NCBI GenBank assembly: GCA_948806215.1
Contig: CAQIDI010000004.1
Span: 1-64,000 of the forward strand
Source of the DNA: an uncultured Eubacteriales bacterium
GTDB lineage: Bacteria; Bacillota; Clostridia; Christensenellales; UBA1242
DNA: 64,000 bases
Reading direction: 5' to 3'
Part shown: positions 33,014 to 40,839 of the stretch, one piece after another
Layout: the number at the start of each line of letters is the position of its first letter
Numbering within the stretch: the first letter of the stretch is position 1
The notes under the pieces: generated by a model
The model's database searches: none
What the model was told of the DNA's origin: nothing
Seen by the model: only the letters and a program-made list of their open reading frames with translations
Translations under genes and position numbers: made by a program

Positions 33014-34324
33014 CTATTTCCAATCACTTAAAGAATTTAACAAACTTTTGTGTCTAGCACTAACATAATTAACTAAATAATCAAGTTGTGCCTTATAAGT
33101 TTTTAATGAAGAAATTTTATCGTTCATAGGATAAATAACTGTTTTTATTGGCCAAATTTTATTGTTTCTATTTATGGCTAATTTATTTCTTTCATAAACA
33201 TCATATAATTTTTTACCCTCAGCGTTAATCATATCGCCATAGGATTCTAGTTTAGCATAGTACATTTTTTTAAATTCAGTGCCACTATTTGCCAAACCAA
33301 CAAACCAGTTGTTTGAATAATATAAATCTGATTCAGGGTCAGGGTTAACATAACCAGCAGATAAATCATAATCCCAAACTGGGCCAGCAACTAATTTTCC
33401 ACCCTTATCTTTATGCATAAAGAAACTAGAAAATCTATCTATTTCAAAATTTAAAAACATTTGATCCAATAAGAAATAATCAACAAAAGAATTAACATCG
33501 CAAAGGCTGCTAAACAATTCAAAATCCCCTGATTGAATTGCATTAAATACTGAAGTTATATAATCTTTTATATAATTAAATTGCGCCATATAAGCGGTTT
33601 TAGCAACCTCAAATTCTTCATCCGAATCATAATCTTTTTCAGATGGATATTCTGGGGATTTTAAAACATAAGGAATAGGATTATCCAAATATTTATCGTT
33701 ATTAATAACAAAATAATCTCTGCCTTCTACCTTATCTTGCTCGCTTAGTGCATTCACATCTCGTTCGATTAAATATCCTGTATCAACATCTTGTGAACCT
33801 TCTTCAATATCAACCCTATTTTCGTTTACTTGAGTTTGGTCGCAAAGTAAATAAACTCCTAAATATTCGTTGTTAAGATAAAGTTCAACCAATTCAGCAT
33901 TGCTAGACCAAGCAAAACCATCCATATTTTTAGCAACATTTAATGCATAATAGTTTCGAAGCAAAGTTTTATCGGTGTAATTTGGAAGAAGTGCCCAACT
34001 TTTACATTTATAATCAGAAAGCATTGCTTGCTTTTTATTAAACTTTATTCGATAACCTTTTTTATCCAATGTCCAAGTGTAGTTACCTCTACCTCTAACA
34101 CCAGCATCAACATTATCAAGATTAATTTCGCCTTTATTATCGCTTAAAGTAATTTTTGCATCTAAATAATCTTCTTTACTAACTATTGGTGCATTATTTG
34201 CAGTTATGATTTTTATTACTGGAGTAATATTCCCATCTTTGTTTTGTGAGTTATTGTTACAACCAGTTGCAAAAAACACACTTAAAAAACATAGTAAAAT
34301 AATTAATAAATTTTTTATTTTCAT
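33014..34324 (-). CDS. CotH-kinase-family lipoprotein
   Basis: A 436-residue exported protein of the CotH family, atypical kinases that phosphorylate spore-coat or extracellular proteins. A signal peptide (about 1-21) ends in a lipobox-like FATGC with Cys22 as the lipidated residue. The CotH motifs follow: GVRGRGNYTW, an arginine/lysine-rich strand, LLPNYTDKTLLRNY, LVELYLNNEYLGVYLLCDQ and GPVWDYDLSAG, where the final Asp is the metal-binding catalytic residue. It lies 40 bp after ackA in the same direction. CotH genes are not restricted to spore formers, so sporulation is not proven. Confidence 0.9.
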   Translation of the reverse strand: MKIKNLLIILLCFLSVFFATGCNNNSQNKDGNITPVIKIITANNAPIVSKEDYLDAKITLSDNKGEINLDNVDAGVRGRGNYTWTLDKKGYRIKFNKKQAMLSDYKCKSWALLPNYTDKTLLRNYYALNVAKNMDGFAWSSNAELVELYLNNEYLGVYLLCDQTQVNENRVDIEEGSQDVDTGYLIERDVNALSEQDKVEGRDYFVINNDKYLDNPIPYVLKSPEYPSEKDYDSDEEFEVAKTAYMAQFNYIKDYITSVFNAIQSGDFELFSSLCDVNSFVDYFLLDQMFLNFEIDRFSSFFMHKDKGGKLVAGPVWDYDLSAGYVNPDPESDLYYSNNWFVGLANSGTEFKKMYYAKLESYGDMINAEGKKLYDVYERNKLAINRNNKIWPIKTVIYPMNDKISSLKTYKAQLDYLVNYVSARHKSLLNSLSDWK

Positions 34325-34363
34325 TTGTCACATCCCCTAAAATGTTAATTAAAAAGCAAAAAA

Positions 34364-35545
34364 TTATTTTATTAATTGCTTTGTTTCGCGTGCAATTACT
34401 AACTCTTCGTTAGTTGGAATTACAACAACTTTAACTTTAGAATTTTTAGTTGTTAATTCTTCTTGGTCGCCAAAATTGTTTTTATTTACTTCTTTATCGT
34501 ATTCTAAGCCCATATAACTTAAAGCATCCATAACATTTGCTCTAACCATATTATCGTGTTCGCCAATTCCACCTGTGAACACAATGCAATCTAAACCACC
34601 CATTGCAGCGGTGTAAGCACCAATATATTTAACAATTCTGTAACACATAACATCAAATGCTAATTTAACATCTGGATTATTTAAGTTAGATTCAATATCG
34701 CGCATATCAGAATATCCGCACATACCAAATAATCCGCTCTTTTTGTTTAGATAGTTAATACATTCCGCAACAGTCATATTCTTTTTATCGCACATAAAGT
34801 TTATTACTGCAGGATCTAAGTCGCCACTGCGAGTTCCCATTACTAAACCTTCTAATGGAGTAAATCCCATTGTTGTATCAACACTTTTTCCATCTAAAAC
34901 GGCACACATACTGCAACCGCCACCTAAATGGCAAGTTATAATTTTACTGTTTTTGCCAAAACCAAAATGTTTAATAGCTTCACCCGAAACAAAACGGTGG
35001 CTTGTTCCGTGTGCACCATATCTACGAATTTTTAGTTCTTCATAGTCGTTTTTAGGAATTGCATAACGATATGCGTGTTCTGGCATAGTTTTGTGGAAAC
35101 CAATATCAAAAACTGCAACATTTTTAATTTTTGGAGCAATTTTTAAGCAAGCTTCAATTCCACTAAGTGCTGCTGGAACGTGTAATGGAGCAAAATCAAC
35201 ATTCTTTTTAAAATCTTCTAATGTTTTGTTAGAAATTAAAACCGAATCAAAATAATCTTCTCCAACGTTAACAACTCTGTGTCCAAAGCCATCAATTTCG
35301 TTAACATTTTTAATAACTCCATTTTCTTTTCCTGTTAAAGAATCCAAAATAAATTGCATTGCTTCAACGTGAGTTGGCATTACCAAATTTGTTGTTGTTG
35401 ATTTTCCATTTGCTTTATATGTTAAAAATGAACCAGAATCTCCAATGCGTTCTGCATTACCTTTTGCAATAACTTTTTCATCTTCCATATTAAGTAATTG
35501 AAATTTTAATGTTGTGCTACCTGCGTTTAATACTAAAATTTTCAT
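34364..35545 (-). CDS. ackA: Acetate kinase
   Basis: Converts acetyl-phosphate and ADP to acetate and ATP, the energy-yielding last step of acetate fermentation. In the 393 residues the phosphate-binding first motif is LNAGSTTLKFQL (usually NAGSSSLK), then HRVVNVGE, FDIGFHKTMPEHAYRY, RRYGAHGTSHRFVS, ITCHLGGGCSMC and FTGGIGEH. It is downstream of pta by 16 bp; the two form the classical Pta-AckA unit. Confidence 0.97.
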   Translation of the reverse strand: MKILVLNAGSTTLKFQLLNMEDEKVIAKGNAERIGDSGSFLTYKANGKSTTTNLVMPTHVEAMQFILDSLTGKENGVIKNVNEIDGFGHRVVNVGEDYFDSVLISNKTLEDFKKNVDFAPLHVPAALSGIEACLKIAPKIKNVAVFDIGFHKTMPEHAYRYAIPKNDYEELKIRRYGAHGTSHRFVSGEAIKHFGFGKNSKIITCHLGGGCSMCAVLDGKSVDTTMGFTPLEGLVMGTRSGDLDPAVINFMCDKKNMTVAECINYLNKKSGLFGMCGYSDMRDIESNLNNPDVKLAFDVMCYRIVKYIGAYTAAMGGLDCIVFTGGIGEHDNMVRANVMDALSYMGLEYDKEVNKNNFGDQEELTTKNSKVKVVVIPTNEELVIARETKQLIK

Positions 35546-35561
35546 AATTTATTTCTCCTTT

Positions 35562-36569
35562 TTATTCGCATTGCAATGCTGTTATTGCAACTGCCCTTAA
35601 TATTTCGTTTGCATCTGCTCCACGGCTTAAATCGTTAATTGGTTTTTTGAAACCTTGACACAAAGGTCCAATAACTTTAAATCCAGCAAATCGTTGCATA
35701 ATTTTATATGCAATGTTTCCACTTTCTAAATTTGGGAAAATTAGAACTGTGGCATCGCCTTTAAGTTCGCTGTTAGGAGCTTTGCGTTTTGCAACATTTT
35801 TATTAACTGCTGCATCAAATTGAAATTCTCCGTCAATAACAAAATCAGGATTTTTTTGTTTTATAAGTTGTGTTGCTTCTCGCATTTTTATTGCGCAGTC
35901 GCCTTCGGCACTGCCTAAAGTTGAATAGCTAAGCAAAGCAACTTTTGGGTTTATTCCAACTATCGACCTAGCAGTTTTTACCGAATCGAAGCAAATATCA
36001 ACTAAGTTTTCTTTGGTTGGATTAATATTTAATCCGCAATCCGATAACAATAGCACACCTTTATCACCTATGTTTTTGTTTTCAGATATTGCAATAAAAT
36101 AACTCGAAATAAACGAAGTTGGAGTTTTACCTTTAATAATTTGTAAAGCCGGACGCAAACTATCGCTTGAAGTATAAAGTGCACCGCACGCCATTCCATC
36201 AACCAACCCTAGTTCAACCATCATAGTTCCAAAGTAAACTGGACTATTTAATAAATTTTCTGCGCCTTCCATTGTTAAACCTTTATCTTTGCGTTTAACA
36301 TATAGTGCACTGCTAAGCATTGGTTTTAAGTCGCTAGTTTTATAGTTAACTAGTTTTAAATATTCGTTTTCAACAATTTTAAACCTTTTTTGAACACTAT
36401 CGTCTTCAACCAACAAAACCACTTTTGCAATTTTATTTTCGGCACACATTATGCCTGCCTTAACAACATCGTCACACCCAAATGCTTCTGGTAGAACAAT
36501 GGTTTTTTTTGCTTTTTTTGCACGGTTGAAAATTTTTGTTTCAAACGGACTTAAATTTTCAATTGTCAT
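35562..36569 (-). CDS. pta: Phosphate acetyltransferase
   Basis: Transfers the acetyl group of acetyl-CoA to phosphate, supplying acetate kinase. The 335 residues correspond to the short Pta form (catalytic domain only). Motifs: IVLPEAFGCDD near the N-terminus, GLVDGMACGALYTSSD near 126-141, DCGLNINPTKENL and the C-terminal VLIFPNLESGNIAYKIMQR. It is first in the pta-ackA-cotH transcript, divergent from tmcAL across a 143-bp gap. Confidence 0.96.
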   Translation of the reverse strand: MTIENLSPFETKIFNRAKKAKKTIVLPEAFGCDDVVKAGIMCAENKIAKVVLLVEDDSVQKRFKIVENEYLKLVNYKTSDLKPMLSSALYVKRKDKGLTMEGAENLLNSPVYFGTMMVELGLVDGMACGALYTSSDSLRPALQIIKGKTPTSFISSYFIAISENKNIGDKGVLLLSDCGLNINPTKENLVDICFDSVKTARSIVGINPKVALLSYSTLGSAEGDCAIKMREATQLIKQKNPDFVIDGEFQFDAAVNKNVAKRKAPNSELKGDATVLIFPNLESGNIAYKIMQRFAGFKVIGPLCQGFKKPINDLSRGADANEILRAVAITALQCE

Positions 36570-36665
36570 TCAAAACCTCCAATTTAATAATTTACCTTGC
36601 TAAAACAATAAAAAATACTATATACTAATATTAATTAATTTTGTTTTGCTAAATTACTTAATTAG

Positions 36666-36671
36666 TATAAT
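36666..36671 (+). promoter_or_regulatory. -10 element of tmcAL
   Basis: A perfect TATAAT lies 41 bp before the tmcAL start; no good -35 is visible at standard spacing. Confidence 0.4.
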
Positions 36672-36712
36672 ATAAAAAGGTTGATTTAAGCAAACTTAAA
36701 TAGGTGAATTTT

Positions 36713-37966
36713 ATGAAAATATGTGCAATTATAAGCGAATACAATCCATTTCATTATGGACATTTAAAACACATTAACGATGCAAAAAAGCAAAGTGGCG
36801 CTGATGCGGTTATGGTTATTCTTAGTGGTAATTTTACTCAACGAGGAGAACCAACCATTGTTAACAAATTTGTTAGAGCAAGAATGGCTCTAGAAGCCGG
36901 TGCTGATATTGTTGTGCAAATGCCAACAGCATATTCTACTAGCACTGCCGAAATTTTTGCTTTGGCTGGCGTTAAAATTGCAAACAGTTTTGAAAATGTA
37001 ACACACCTAGCTTTTGGTTGCGAAACAAACAATTTTAAACTGTTAAAAGAAATTGCTGCTTTTTTAAATGATGAACCAAAAGAATATAAAGCAAAACTAA
37101 AAAAATATTTAAGCCAAGGTAATAGTTTGGTTACTAGCCGTATTAAGGCAATAGAAGAACTAATTAAAACCGACCAAGTTAATTTTAGCGAAATAACCGA
37201 AGTTACTAACATTTTAGAGCAACCAAACAACATTTTAGCAATCGAATATTTGAAAGCTTTAATTAAAACAAATTCGAAAATAACACCGGTATTCACTAAC
37301 CGAAAAGATAGTGACTATTGCTCCGAACTTGAAAACGGAAAAAATTCTTCTGCAACTGCTGTTAGAGCAAAACTTTACAAAACAAACAATGTTAGAAAAA
37401 CAAAAAAAATGTTACCTAAATTTTCTTATAACTTATTGAAAGAAGAAATTAAAACTTTTGGGCTTCCTGATATTGAACTGTTTAACAACTTATGTATGTA
37501 TGCCCTAAAAACTTCCACTCCAGAAGATATTAAAAAGATATTTGATGTTACCGAAGGATTGGAAAACAGATTTTTTGATATTAGCAGAAACACAAAAAAT
37601 TTGAACGACTTTTTATTAAATGTTAAAACCAAGCGTTACACCTTTACAAGATTAAAACGTATTATATTAGATTGTTTATTAAATATAACTTCAAAAATAG
37701 AAAAACAAATATACGATATTGATGTTTTACCTTTTATTAAAGTTTTAGCTTTTAAACAAGATAATGATGAACTTTTAAAAAGTGTTTCGGCTAACACAAA
37801 CTTAGTTATTAGAATTAATAACATTGAACAAAATCAAAGCGAATTCTACAGAGAACTTGCAAACATCGAAGATAGAGCAAATCAAGTTTATTATATGCTT
37901 TTAAGAAAAAACAATGCAATTCCAAACTACACACCCGATTTACTTACTAAAAGCATTAAAATTTAA
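36713..37966 (+). CDS. tmcAL: tRNA(Met) cytidine acetate ligase TmcAL (YlbM)
   Basis: Makes N4-acetylcytidine at the wobble position of elongator tRNA-Met from acetate and ATP. The 417 residues start with the nucleotidyltransferase motif IISEYNPFHYGHLKH, followed by VILSGNFTQRGEPTIVNKF and PTAYSTSTAEIFALAGV; a region with GKNSSATAVRAKL follows near 210-222. ATG 36713 has AGGTG upstream; a GTG at 36704 is part of that site. It uses acetate, the product of the divergent pta-ackA operon. In Bacillus ylbM lies beside ylbK and ylbJ, as here. Confidence 0.95.
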   Translation: MKICAIISEYNPFHYGHLKHINDAKKQSGADAVMVILSGNFTQRGEPTIVNKFVRARMALEAGADIVVQMPTAYSTSTAEIFALAGVKIANSFENVTHLAFGCETNNFKLLKEIAAFLNDEPKEYKAKLKKYLSQGNSLVTSRIKAIEELIKTDQVNFSEITEVTNILEQPNNILAIEYLKALIKTNSKITPVFTNRKDSDYCSELENGKNSSATAVRAKLYKTNNVRKTKKMLPKFSYNLLKEEIKTFGLPDIELFNNLCMYALKTSTPEDIKKIFDVTEGLENRFFDISRNTKNLNDFLLNVKTKRYTFTRLKRIILDCLLNITSKIEKQIYDIDVLPFIKVLAFKQDNDELLKSVSANTNLVIRINNIEQNQSEFYRELANIEDRANQVYYMLLRKNNAIPNYTPDLLTKSIKI

Positions 37967-38002
37967 AAAAACACCATAAGGGTTATAAACTTTGAAACTA
38001 GC
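37965..38002. repeat. Left imperfect inverted repeat of a 2-kb module
   Basis: The outer 13 bp (37965-37977) and inner 12 bp (37991-38002) are exact inverted copies of 39935-39947 and 39911-39922. The 13 bp between them have diverged. It starts within the tmcAL stop codon. Confidence 0.6.
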
Positions 38003-38037
38003 AAAAAACCGAGATTAATTCTCGGTCTTTTGTTTTT
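38003..38037. terminator. Bidirectional terminator between tmcAL and the aldehyde dehydrogenase
   Basis: Stem ACCGAGA/TCTCGGT (38008-38014 with 38020-38026), 5-nt loop, T-rich on both strands. Serves both convergent genes. Confidence 0.88.
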
Positions 38038-39492
38038 TTAATATTTTATTCCTTTAGGCGTTGTAACATTAGACAAATTTTCAACTTCAGCACTTGCAAT
38101 AGCATAAGAACAAAAATCACTTGCAAGATAACCACTTGGTCTAAAATTACCACTATTTTTAATGCCTCCAAATCCAGCCCAAGCACTTGAACCAACAGTT
38201 GGCTTGTTCCAATTCACAAGTCCAAATTTTGCGTTATTGAGATATTTATTATAGAGTTCTTTATCTTCTGTCAATATACTTGTTGCAAGTCCATATTCAG
38301 ATGCATTAGCTTCTTTTAAGGCATCATCAAAATTTTTAACTCTGATAACTCGCAAAAATGGTGCAAACACCTCATCTTTAAGAGTGTATTTAACCCCCGT
38401 AACATCAATAATACAAGGAGAAATAAAACATTCTCCAAATGATAACTTCTCTGCTTTTAATAAAGAAACTCCGCCTTTTGATAACAAGTATTTTTGCATC
38501 TTTAACGCATTTTCAACCATTTGTGGAGTTCTTAATGGTCCCATAAAAGGAGTTTCATTGTCATCAAATTTTCCAACTATTACTTTTTTAGAAACTTTAA
38601 CAATCTCTTTAATTAAGTCCTTTCCAAATTTATTATCTGGCACAATAAGTTTTCTTGTAGAAACACATTTTTGACCAGCAGTTCCAAATGCTCCTTGAAC
38701 AACAGTGATTGCAGCACCTCTCACATCTTTACTATCCCACGCAACAATGGGTCCATCTCCACCCATTTCCAAAGCACATAACTGATTAGTTGAACATAAA
38801 TTGCTAATAATTTGTCCTACTTTATAACTACCGGTAAAATAAACGCCATTAACATCTCTATTTTCAATGATATTCTTAACTGTTTCGCCATTGCCTTGCA
38901 CCATATTTATAACACCATCTGGTAGTCCAGCTTTTTGCCAACATTCCATAATTTTTGTGGCACAAAGTGGTGCTTTATCACTAGGTTTCAAAACTATTGT
39001 ATTACCAGCAATTAAACCTGCCATAATTTGTCCATTAGTCATATGCATAGGATAGTTATAAGGTCCAATTATAAGCATTACACCAAGTGGTCTAAATCTT
39101 GTTATTCCTTTAGCTGTCCCTTTTTCTATTACAATGTCAGAGCAACGAGTTTTGTATGCATCAATACAAGGCTCAACTTTTCCAATAATGCTGTTTATCT
39201 CTCCATCAGATTCCCATTTTGGCTTACCAACTTCAACTGAAATTGTGCGAGATAATTCTTCTTTATTTTCTTTTACAATCTCAACAAATTTCCTTATATA
39301 CTCAATTCGAGTATCAACCCCAAGTTCAAACCATTTTTGCTGTGCGGACTTTGCCGCCGCAACTGCCTTGTTGCAGTTATTTTTTGTAGCAAAATTACCA
39401 GTAAATACAACTTCATTGTTATTTGGACTTTTAGAAACAAATTGTTCTCCATTAGCATTTTGCCAAGCATTGTCTATAAATAAAGATTTCAT
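38038..39492 (-). CDS. Aldehyde dehydrogenase, AstD-like
   Basis: A 484-residue NAD(P)-dependent aldehyde dehydrogenase. Catalytic elements: N146 in GPYNYP, K169 in KPSD, E242 in LEMGGDGP and nucleophile C276 in TAGQKC. The segments ETGKP-like EVGKPKWES (87-95), the proline-glycine loop preceding MTNGQIMAGLIAGNT and GLVNWNKPTVGSS...SGNFRPSGYLASDFCSYAIAS match succinylglutamate-semialdehyde dehydrogenase (AstD) closely. No other arginine succinyltransferase-pathway gene is present, so its substrate here is unknown; GapN-like or another semialdehyde role is possible. It has its own extended -10 promoter, an AAGGAG site, and lies inside an inverted-repeat-bounded module splitting ylbK from tmcAL. 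Confidence 0.88.
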   Translation of the reverse strand: MKSLFIDNAWQNANGEQFVSKSPNNNEVVFTGNFATKNNCNKAVAAAKSAQQKWFELGVDTRIEYIRKFVEIVKENKEELSRTISVEVGKPKWESDGEINSIIGKVEPCIDAYKTRCSDIVIEKGTAKGITRFRPLGVMLIIGPYNYPMHMTNGQIMAGLIAGNTIVLKPSDKAPLCATKIMECWQKAGLPDGVINMVQGNGETVKNIIENRDVNGVYFTGSYKVGQIISNLCSTNQLCALEMGGDGPIVAWDSKDVRGAAITVVQGAFGTAGQKCVSTRKLIVPDNKFGKDLIKEIVKVSKKVIVGKFDDNETPFMGPLRTPQMVENALKMQKYLLSKGGVSLLKAEKLSFGECFISPCIIDVTGVKYTLKDEVFAPFLRVIRVKNFDDALKEANASEYGLATSILTEDKELYNKYLNNAKFGLVNWNKPTVGSSAWAGFGGIKNSGNFRPSGYLASDFCSYAIASAEVENLSNVTTPKGIKY

Positions 39493-39513
39493 AATTTATC
39501 TCCTTCTAAAATA

Positions 39514-39522
39514 ATTATATCA
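39514..39522 (-). promoter_or_regulatory. Extended -10 promoter of the aldehyde dehydrogenase
   Basis: On the minus strand TGATATAAT (TGn plus a perfect -10) ends 22 bp before the start codon. No -35 is needed for extended -10 promoters, and none is clear. Confidence 0.65.
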
Positions 39523-39582
39523 TAAGTTTATTTTATTTGTATTATAAATTATCAGAGTTCTTATAAAATTTTAACTTGGCAT

Positions 39583-39646
39583 TTAGGCATGTGCTTATCT
39601 TATACAAGTGGCTCGGCTTTGCCTCGGCAGACAAGCACACGCCTAA
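39583..39646 (-). repeat. 18-bp-stem hairpin, best folded as minus-strand RNA
   Basis: Arms 39583-39600 and 39629-39646 pair at 16 of 18 positions as DNA. The two exceptions (39589/39640 and 39597/39632) are A-C on the plus strand but U-G on the minus strand, so only minus-strand RNA forms an unbroken 18-pair helix. The 28-nt loop has a tandem GCCGAG direct repeat. Confidence 0.65.
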
Positions 39647-39658
39647 CTAAACTTTGTT

Positions 39659-39705
39659 GCAAAAGAGCGGTTGCTGGCAGAGCGTAACGCAATCCGCTCT
39701 TTTGC
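39659..39705. repeat. 12-bp perfect hairpin with inner helix
   Basis: GCAAAAGAGCGG (39659-39670) pairs perfectly with 39694-39705; an inner TTGC/GCAA helix (39671-39674 with 39689-39692) follows across a single bulge. On the plus strand a T-rich tail follows, giving it terminator character in that direction. Confidence 0.7.
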
Positions 39706-39710
39706 TTTTT

Positions 39711-39877
39711 GTTTTCTTCTCTCTATTATTCTAGTGTAAACGAATATTCTTTGTTGTCAAGGTCAAGGCAAGTGCCATAAGATTTGAAAGTTTAATTCTT
39801 TTCACGGCAACCTATGACAACGGCAGAGATATTCGTTTGTTTGGCAGTTAAGAGAGAGTAAGGGTAAAAAAGAAAAC
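39711..39877. repeat. Long nested imperfect palindrome
   Basis: Four nested helices pair across 167 bp: 39711-39718 with 39870-39877, 39718-39724 with 39851-39857, 39738-39747 with 39829-39838 (10 bp perfect), and 39753-39759 with 39815-39821. Structured RNA or a miniature palindromic element are both possible. Confidence 0.6.
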
Positions 39878-39897
39878 ACCTTGTTGTTTTGGTGTTC
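39865..39897 (-). terminator. Terminator of ylbK
   Basis: Stem AACACC/GGTGTT (39875-39880 with 39891-39896) followed on the minus strand by TTCTTTTTT, 50-80 bp past the ylbK stop. Confidence 0.7.
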
Positions 39898-39910
39898 TCT
39901 TTAATATTCC

Positions 39911-39947
39911 GCTAGTTTCAAAAGCTAGTGACTAATGGTGTTTTTTT
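39911..39947. repeat. Right imperfect inverted repeat of the 2-kb module
   Basis: Inverted counterpart of 37965-38002: 12 bp (39911-39922) and 13 bp (39935-39947) match exactly. Its outer end overlaps the ylbK stop codon. Confidence 0.6.
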
Positions 39948-40737
39948 ATTTTTTTAGTTTATTTATTCTGTATTTAATTTTTCTAATTTGCTGTTTTGTT
40001 TCGTTATAGCCCGCATCAATTAATGCTTGCGAATTTTTTTCGTTAAATGTATATTGTCTAAAATCTTTTAACTGTGGAGCAATTAAAACATCATAATCCT
40101 TTAATTGGTGTTTTGAAAGTTCTTTTTGCATAATAAAAAACGAGAACGCTACCGAATGAACTATGTTTCTTGGAGTTTTATAAGGCTTAAAATCGGAAAC
40201 TAAATTAACAGCAATAACAATATCGGCTCCAAGTTTTCTTGCAACATTTGCAGGCACATTATTTAAAACTCCGCCATCAACCATTAGTTTATCTTCGAAT
40301 TTAACTGGCACAAACACGCCCGGAACAGATAAACTACAACGCATTGCTTTTACCAACGAACCAGTTTCAAACACATATTCTTCCCCCTCGTTTAAATCAA
40401 CAGCAACGCAAGCAAACTTGGTTGGTAGGTTTTCAATTTGTTTATCTCCCCCTAACATAGAAGTTATTGTTCTTTCGGCAGCTCTACCCGAAAGCAAACC
40501 TTGCGGATTAAAATTAACATCTAACAAGTTTGTGGTTTTTATTTTTAATGCTTTTTCTTGCAGTTCACTAACCGAAAAACCAGTGGCATAAAAACCACCA
40601 ACAATAGCTCCAATCGAAGTTCCAACAATAATATCTGGTTTTATTCCGCTTTCTTCTAAAGCTTTTAAAACACCGATATGTGCCATACCTAGTGCTCCAC
40701 CACCACCTAGTGCAATGCCAATAACTGGTTTTTTCAT
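39946..40737 (-). CDS. ylbK: Patatin-like phospholipase/esterase (YlbK/RssA-like)
   Basis: A 263-residue patatin-family serine hydrolase. The oxyanion loop GGGGALGMAH (11-20), the nucleophile elbow GTSIG with Ser41, and the catalytic Asp154 in VDGG form the patatin dyad. The length and lack of a membrane domain match the YlbK/YchK/RssA group. In Bacillus ylbJ-ylbK-ylbL-ylbM are adjacent, and the same neighbourhood (without ylbL) survives here. The substrate is unknown. GAGGAAA precedes the ATG. Confidence 0.92.
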   Translation of the reverse strand: MKKPVIGIALGGGGALGMAHIGVLKALEESGIKPDIIVGTSIGAIVGGFYATGFSVSELQEKALKIKTTNLLDVNFNPQGLLSGRAAERTITSMLGGDKQIENLPTKFACVAVDLNEGEEYVFETGSLVKAMRCSLSVPGVFVPVKFEDKLMVDGGVLNNVPANVARKLGADIVIAVNLVSDFKPYKTPRNIVHSVAFSFFIMQKELSKHQLKDYDVLIAPQLKDFRQYTFNEKNSQALIDAGYNETKQQIRKIKYRINKLKK

Positions 40738-40839
40738 AATTAACTATTTCCTCGCATAAAAATATTGTGTGTTTATTAATGATATTTTAATCGTTAATAA
40801 ACTTAGTTGCAATTAATTTTTGGATTAAATTATTTTATT

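Larger units (their letters stand above)
39493..39945. other. Hairpin-rich non-coding island
   Basis: This 453-bp gap has no credible gene. It holds the dehydrogenase promoter at 39514-39522, three palindromic structures (39583-39646, 39659-39705, 39711-39877), the ylbK terminator and the right inverted repeat. Bases 39601-39720 are about 48% GC by hand count (57 of 120), far above the surroundings. Confidence 0.75.

Noticed and set aside
39583..39646. Integron attC-like site (GCCTAAC/TTAGGC core-like ends)
   Set aside because: The core-like heptamers are in the wrong order for attC (they read TTAGGC first and GCCTAAC last), the bulged-base pattern is absent, and no integrase is present.
39493..39945. 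rnpB, SRP RNA, tmRNA or 6S RNA in the hairpin island
   Set aside because: None of the conserved cores (for example GGAAG SRP loop, RNase P GAGGAAAGTCC, tmRNA tRNA-like ends) is present on either strand.
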